Under the pieces are notes generated by a model, which made no database searches, had not been told where the DNA came from, and was given only the letters and a program-made list of their open reading frames with translations. This document shows, in pieces, positions 48,822-52,974 of a stretch of 52,974 nucleotides of DNA. Positions within the stretch are counted from its first letter, which is position 1. Each line of letters begins with the position of its first letter. The position numbers and the translations under genes were made by a program. Source of the DNA: Roseobacter sp. (GTDB taxonomy: Bacteria; Pseudomonadota; Alphaproteobacteria; Rhodobacterales; Rhodobacteraceae); the NCBI GenBank assembly GCA_011050655.1, contig DRFG01000193.1, positions 1 through 52,974 on the forward strand, given 5' to 3'.

Positions 48822-48874
48822 TCTGGTTTATTTGGTCGCTTGCACTGGTTGCGCTTAAGGACTGAGGTTAAAAT

Positions 48875-50440
48875 ATGGATTTTTCAAACCCTTACGACAC
48901 GCGCAGAGGGCCTTTGTTGTCGCGCAATGTCGTCGCCACTTCGCAACCTCTGGCCGCTCAGGCCGGGCTGGCAATGCTGTATCAAGGTGGGAATGCCGTG
49001 GATGCGGCCCTTGCGGCGGCAATCGCCCTGACCGTGGTAGAACCGACGGGCAATGGTTTGGGCAGTGATGCTTTCGCGATAGTATGGGACGGGGCAGAAT
49101 TGCACGGTCTCAATGCGTCCGGCCGATCGCCTGCGGGTTTAGCGTCGGATGAGGTCGCTGAACGGGGATGGGGCAGCGTGACCGTACCGGGGGCGGTATC
49201 AGGATGGGTTGCATTGTCTGAGCGCTTTGGCACCCTGCCGTTCGAAGCACTTTTTGCCCCCGCCATTGGCTATGCTGAAAACGGGTTCGCGGTGTCACCG
49301 ATTATTGCGCGGCTGTGGCAACTGGGCGGTGAGGTTTTAGGCGCACAGCCTGGCTTTGCAGAGAGTTTTCTGCCAGGGGGTCGCGCGCCCCGGGCGGGCG
49401 AAACCTTTCGCAATCCAGCCATGGCAAGATCGCTGCGCCTTATAGCTGAAACCAAGGGTGCTGATTTTTATACTGGCGCATTAGCGGAGAAAATCGCCGA
49501 CGACGCGGCGCAGCATGGGTCGGCATTGACGCTAAACGATTTGGCAACGCATCGTGTCGACTGGTGCGGTACGTTGCAACAGAACTATGCCGGTGTCGCA
49601 TTGCACGAAATTCCTCCAAATGGTCAGGGTATAGCCGCGCTATCCGCCTTGGGCATCCTTGGGCATTTTGACTTGGGGTCACATGCTCCGGACAGTGCTC
49701 AGGCGTTGCATCTCCAGATAGAGGCGATCAAGTTAGGCTTGGCGGATGCCGAAGGTTTTGTCGCCGACCCTGCGCATATGGATATCGAACCAGATGTATT
49801 GTTAGCGCCGGATTATCTGGCGCGGCGTGCGGCGTCCATAGACCCTAGTTTAGCACAGGTTGCGTCAAAAGGTGCCCCAAAGCACGGCGGAACGGTCTAT
49901 GTGACCGCAGCTGATGACCGGGGGCGCATGGTGTCTTTGATCCAGTCAAATTATATGGGCTTCGGGTCTGGCGTGGTTGTGCCAGGTACTGGGATCAGCC
50001 TGCAAAATCGGGGGGCCGGGTTTGTGACCACGCCGGGCCACGCCAACCGTATCGGCCCGGGCAAACGCCCGTTTCATACCATCATTCCCGGTTTTGTGAC
50101 CAAGGACGGGGCACCATTGATGAGCTTTGGCGTCATGGGAGGGCCGATGCAGGCGCAAGGTCATGTGCAGATGATCACCCGAATGATGGTCCATCAGCAA
50201 TCGCCGCAAGCGGCAAGCGATGCCCCGCGTTGGCGGTTTGTGTCGGGGCGTGAAGTTGCTGTTGAAAGCAGCATGCCCCTTAAGACGGTTGAGGCGTTGG
50301 AAGCCATGGGACATAAGATTGTTCGCGAGGCTCCTGACAACGCTTTCGGTTTTGGCGGAGCGCAGTTGATCGCACGTCACATCGACGGCTACGTTGCTGG
50401 CTCCGACCACCGTAAGGACGGCTGCGCTGTTGGATATTGA
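48875..50440 (+). CDS. Gamma-glutamyltransferase family protein
   Basis: GNAVDAALAAAIALTVVEPTGNGLGSDAFAIVWDG; KHGGTVYVTAADDRGRMVSLIQSNYMGFGSGVVVPGTGISLQNRGAGF. Confidence 0.9.
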   Translation: MDFSNPYDTRRGPLLSRNVVATSQPLAAQAGLAMLYQGGNAVDAALAAAIALTVVEPTGNGLGSDAFAIVWDGAELHGLNASGRSPAGLASDEVAERGWGSVTVPGAVSGWVALSERFGTLPFEALFAPAIGYAENGFAVSPIIARLWQLGGEVLGAQPGFAESFLPGGRAPRAGETFRNPAMARSLRLIAETKGADFYTGALAEKIADDAAQHGSALTLNDLATHRVDWCGTLQQNYAGVALHEIPPNGQGIAALSALGILGHFDLGSHAPDSAQALHLQIEAIKLGLADAEGFVADPAHMDIEPDVLLAPDYLARRAASIDPSLAQVASKGAPKHGGTVYVTAADDRGRMVSLIQSNYMGFGSGVVVPGTGISLQNRGAGFVTTPGHANRIGPGKRPFHTIIPGFVTKDGAPLMSFGVMGGPMQAQGHVQMITRMMVHQQSPQAASDAPRWRFVSGREVAVESSMPLKTVEALEAMGHKIVREAPDNAFGFGGAQLIARHIDGYVAGSDHRKDGCAVGY

Positions 50441-50461
50441 ACTAAGTCGAGACCCTATTTT

Positions 50462-51727
50462 ATGAAAATCGAAAACCCCGCTGACCTTCTACGCCGCTTG
50501 TTTGACCACGCCGTCGAGGTCGCGGACCCGATGCAAAGCCTCGCGCGTCATCTGCCCCCAAAACCTGAAGGACGGGTAGTTGTCGTCGGGGCTGGTAAGG
50601 CCAGTGCGCGAATGGCCGAAGCAGTCGAGGCTGTTTGGGGGCCGTGCGAAGGTCTGGTAATTACTCGTTATGGTTATGCTCGCCCCTGTCAGGGTATCGA
50701 GATTATTGAAGCCGCCCACCCCGTGCCTGATGCTGCTGGTCAGGCCGCAACAGTGCGCATGCTGAAGTTATTGCAAGGCTTGGGCGAGAATGATTTTGTG
50801 CTGGCGTTGATTTCTGGCGGGGCTTCATCCTTGCTGGTGGCCCCCTTGCCCGGCATCACGTTGGCCGAAAAGCAAGAGGTCAACGCGGCTTTACTCGCCT
50901 CCGGAGCACCCATCCAGCAAATGAATGTGGTGCGTAAACATCTGTCACGGGTCAAAGGTGGTCAACTTGCGGCGGCGGCCTATCCTGCATTAATGCTTTC
51001 ACTGATGATTTCGGATGTCCCTGGCGATGACATGTCCATGATTGGATCAGGTCCAACGGTAGGGGATGCATCGCTTAATTCGGATGCTATGGCGGTCGTC
51101 AAACGGTGGAATATTGCTGCGCCAGTCTCGGTTACGGAGGCTTTGAAAAAGGCATCCGGCGTAATTGCACCTGATGATATCCGTTTGTCGCGCGTTGAGA
51201 ACCGGATTTACGCCGCTCCCCGGCAATCGCTGGACGCCGCCGACGCCTTGGCGACCAAAGCAGGGTTGCGTGTTGTGCGTTTGGGTAACGATGTAGAGGG
51301 CGAAGCACGCCAAATTGCACAACAGCACGCTGAACGTGCTCTAGCCGAGCAGGCGAAACTTTCTGCCGGTGACATGCCCGTTGTGTTGCTGTCGGGTGGA
51401 GAACTGACGGTAACCCGGCGTGGAAGCGGTGTGGGTGGCCCGAACGCTGAATATGCGTTAGCTATGGCAATTGCCTTGAATGAAGCGCCGTGCATATGGG
51501 CGCTGGCCTGTGATACTGATGGTGTAGATGGTAGCGCAGAAGTCGCGGGCGCGATCGTTGGACCAGATACATTACAGCGTGCCCGTCAGGTAGCTATAGA
51601 TCCGCAAGCCGCATTGAATGCGAATGATGCACACGGGTTTTTTGAGCGGGTCGGAGGGCAGGTTATTACAGGACCGACTTTGACAAATGTAAATGACTTT
51701 AGGGCTGTAGTTGTAATTCCGATCTGA
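50462..51727 (+). CDS. Glycerate 2-kinase / DUF4147-MOFRL family protein
   Basis: VVVGAGKASARMAEAVE, ALISGGASSLLVAPLPGITL, ISDVPGDDMSMIGSGPTVGD, LLSGGELTVTRRGSGVGGPNAEYAL. Confidence 0.92.
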   Translation: MKIENPADLLRRLFDHAVEVADPMQSLARHLPPKPEGRVVVVGAGKASARMAEAVEAVWGPCEGLVITRYGYARPCQGIEIIEAAHPVPDAAGQAATVRMLKLLQGLGENDFVLALISGGASSLLVAPLPGITLAEKQEVNAALLASGAPIQQMNVVRKHLSRVKGGQLAAAAYPALMLSLMISDVPGDDMSMIGSGPTVGDASLNSDAMAVVKRWNIAAPVSVTEALKKASGVIAPDDIRLSRVENRIYAAPRQSLDAADALATKAGLRVVRLGNDVEGEARQIAQQHAERALAEQAKLSAGDMPVVLLSGGELTVTRRGSGVGGPNAEYALAMAIALNEAPCIWALACDTDGVDGSAEVAGAIVGPDTLQRARQVAIDPQAALNANDAHGFFERVGGQVITGPTLTNVNDFRAVVVIPI

Positions 51728-51942
51728 TTTACCCGCATTTGGTGGCGCTACTGAGATAGCTTTGTCGCTATATAGCTACAATTAGATGGGTATTCCGCAA
51801 TAAGAGTTGCTTGGCAACTTTTTGCTACCTATCATTGAGCGACTTAAAAATGAAGAATTGAGCAGTTTAATCAGGGTCGATTTCCTTACTCACGTTGGTT
51901 TGGTTTGGCTTTAAGTCTCGAGTATGGAAGTGGGTATGGCTC

Positions 51943-52974
51943 TTGTTCAAACGTCTTGAGTTACTGTTAATAGCTGTTTGCTTGTTCCTAACAGTCGGGA
52001 TTGTTATCGACGGCCAGCGCAAAAACTCAATTGCAGCCACCGCAGAATTTGAACGGGTCTCAGATAGCGCGCTTACCGCCCTGCAAAGTCGAATGAATCT
52101 CTACCTGCAAAGTCTTAACGGCGCAGCCGGAATGATGCAGGCTTCGGAAAATACCGAATATGATGATTTCGAGACCTATGTTCAGAGCCTGTCAATCGAG
52201 ACCTATCTGCCGGGTATTAATGGTATAGGATTTATCGAACCGGTAGCAGCAGATCGGTTAGAAGAAGTCGTAAACAAAATGCGTGCTGATGGTGTATCAG
52301 ACTTTCGGGTGCATCCGATCACCGATAATGATGTGAAATACATCATTAAATATATCGCTCCTGTTGGACCAAACCAACAAGCCGTCGGCCTTGATATCAG
52401 CTTTGAAAAAGGGCGCCGAGACGCAGCTGAGCGGGCACGCGAAACCGGGCTGCCACAGCTTACTCCGCGGATTTTGTTGGTCCAAGACGCAACCAAGCAA
52501 CCCGGCTTTTTGCTTTTACGCCCACTCTTTCAGGAACCGGGTTCCGAGAGGGGGGACTTCTTAGGTTGGGTGTATGCCCCTTTCGTTGGGCGCAACCTGT
52601 TGCAGGGACTTACCCCGGACCAGCACAGAACCTTTGATTTCCAAGTTTATGATGGCACCGTCGCTGATCCAGAAACGCTCATTTATGCGAGTGATGAAGC
52701 GAACGAACATATCATGGGCGCCTATTTGAGGCAGTATACCGTTGAATTTTTTGGCCGATCTTGGACAATCCACTACCAAAGCACAGCTTTGTTTGACAGT
52801 CTCTTTCCCGGCAGAACTCCTTGGTTGTTTCTGATCGCAGGCTTCCTGCTTACCGGGATGCTCGCGATTTCGCTCAGAGCGATCCGCCTTCGTGGTGATT
52901 CCATGGCTGAAATCGCAGCATTGCGCGGGCGCCAGATCAGCGCGAGGGAAGAAGAAAACCGTTCAATAGTGGAC
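51943..52974 (+). CDS. CHASE-domain sensor protein (partial, runs off window end)
   Basis: Open frame from TTG at 51943: LELLLIAVCLFLTVGIVIDGQRKNSIAATAEFERVSDSALTALQSRMNLYLQSLNGAAGMMQASENTEYDDFETYVQSLSIETYLPGINGIGFIEPV; missing from the ORF track because it has no stop in the window. Confidence 0.75.
   Translation, partial: MFKRLELLLIAVCLFLTVGIVIDGQRKNSIAATAEFERVSDSALTALQSRMNLYLQSLNGAAGMMQASENTEYDDFETYVQSLSIETYLPGINGIGFIEPVAADRLEEVVNKMRADGVSDFRVHPITDNDVKYIIKYIAPVGPNQQAVGLDISFEKGRRDAAERARETGLPQLTPRILLVQDATKQPGFLLLRPLFQEPGSERGDFLGWVYAPFVGRNLLQGLTPDQHRTFDFQVYDGTVADPETLIYASDEANEHIMGAYLRQYTVEFFGRSWTIHYQSTALFDSLFPGRTPWLFLIAGFLLTGMLAISLRAIRLRGDSMAEIAALRGRQISAREEENRSIVD

Noticed and set aside
52203-52496. 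Antisense ORF 52203..52496
   Set aside because: Lies opposite a clear CHASE-domain coding frame that the ORF track omitted because it is open at the window edge
1-52974. CRISPR arrays, tRNA/rRNA genes, transposases or prophage genes
   Set aside because: No regular spacer-repeat pattern, RNA gene or recombinase/transposase-like ORF was recognised by reading; a tool scan was not possible

Overview
The window looks like part of an alphaproteobacterial (probably Roseobacter-group) extrachromosomal replicon. That assignment is inferred from gene content; no database search was run. The left end has a plasmid backbone: CcdA/CcdB toxin-antitoxin, ParA/ParB, two palindromic parS-like sites that are exact reverse complements of each other, and a DnaA-like replication initiator with short GGTGACAG repeats upstream. 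Next come a liv-type branched-chain amino acid ABC operon, a TAXI-TRAP transporter, an imelysin/di-haem cytochrome (DUF1111)/DUF1513 periplasmic locus that includes a putative outer-membrane barrel, two FAD monooxygenases with a MarR regulator, and a substrate-binding-protein/histidine-kinase pair. The region of greatest interest is about 33.5-45.6 kb. It holds a complete six-gene ebo set (eboA-F homologues, divided over three transcription blocks) with a VTT-domain protein in the eboAB unit. On both sides it is flanked by a secreted PQQ/sorbosone-dehydrogenase-like protein paired with a c-type cytochrome. Downstream, on the + strand, lie TMEM220, SDR, thiolase, nitronate monooxygenase, gamma-glutamyltransferase and glycerate 2-kinase-like genes. 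The window ends inside a CHASE-domain sensor protein. I saw no CRISPR array, rRNA, tRNA or transposase.
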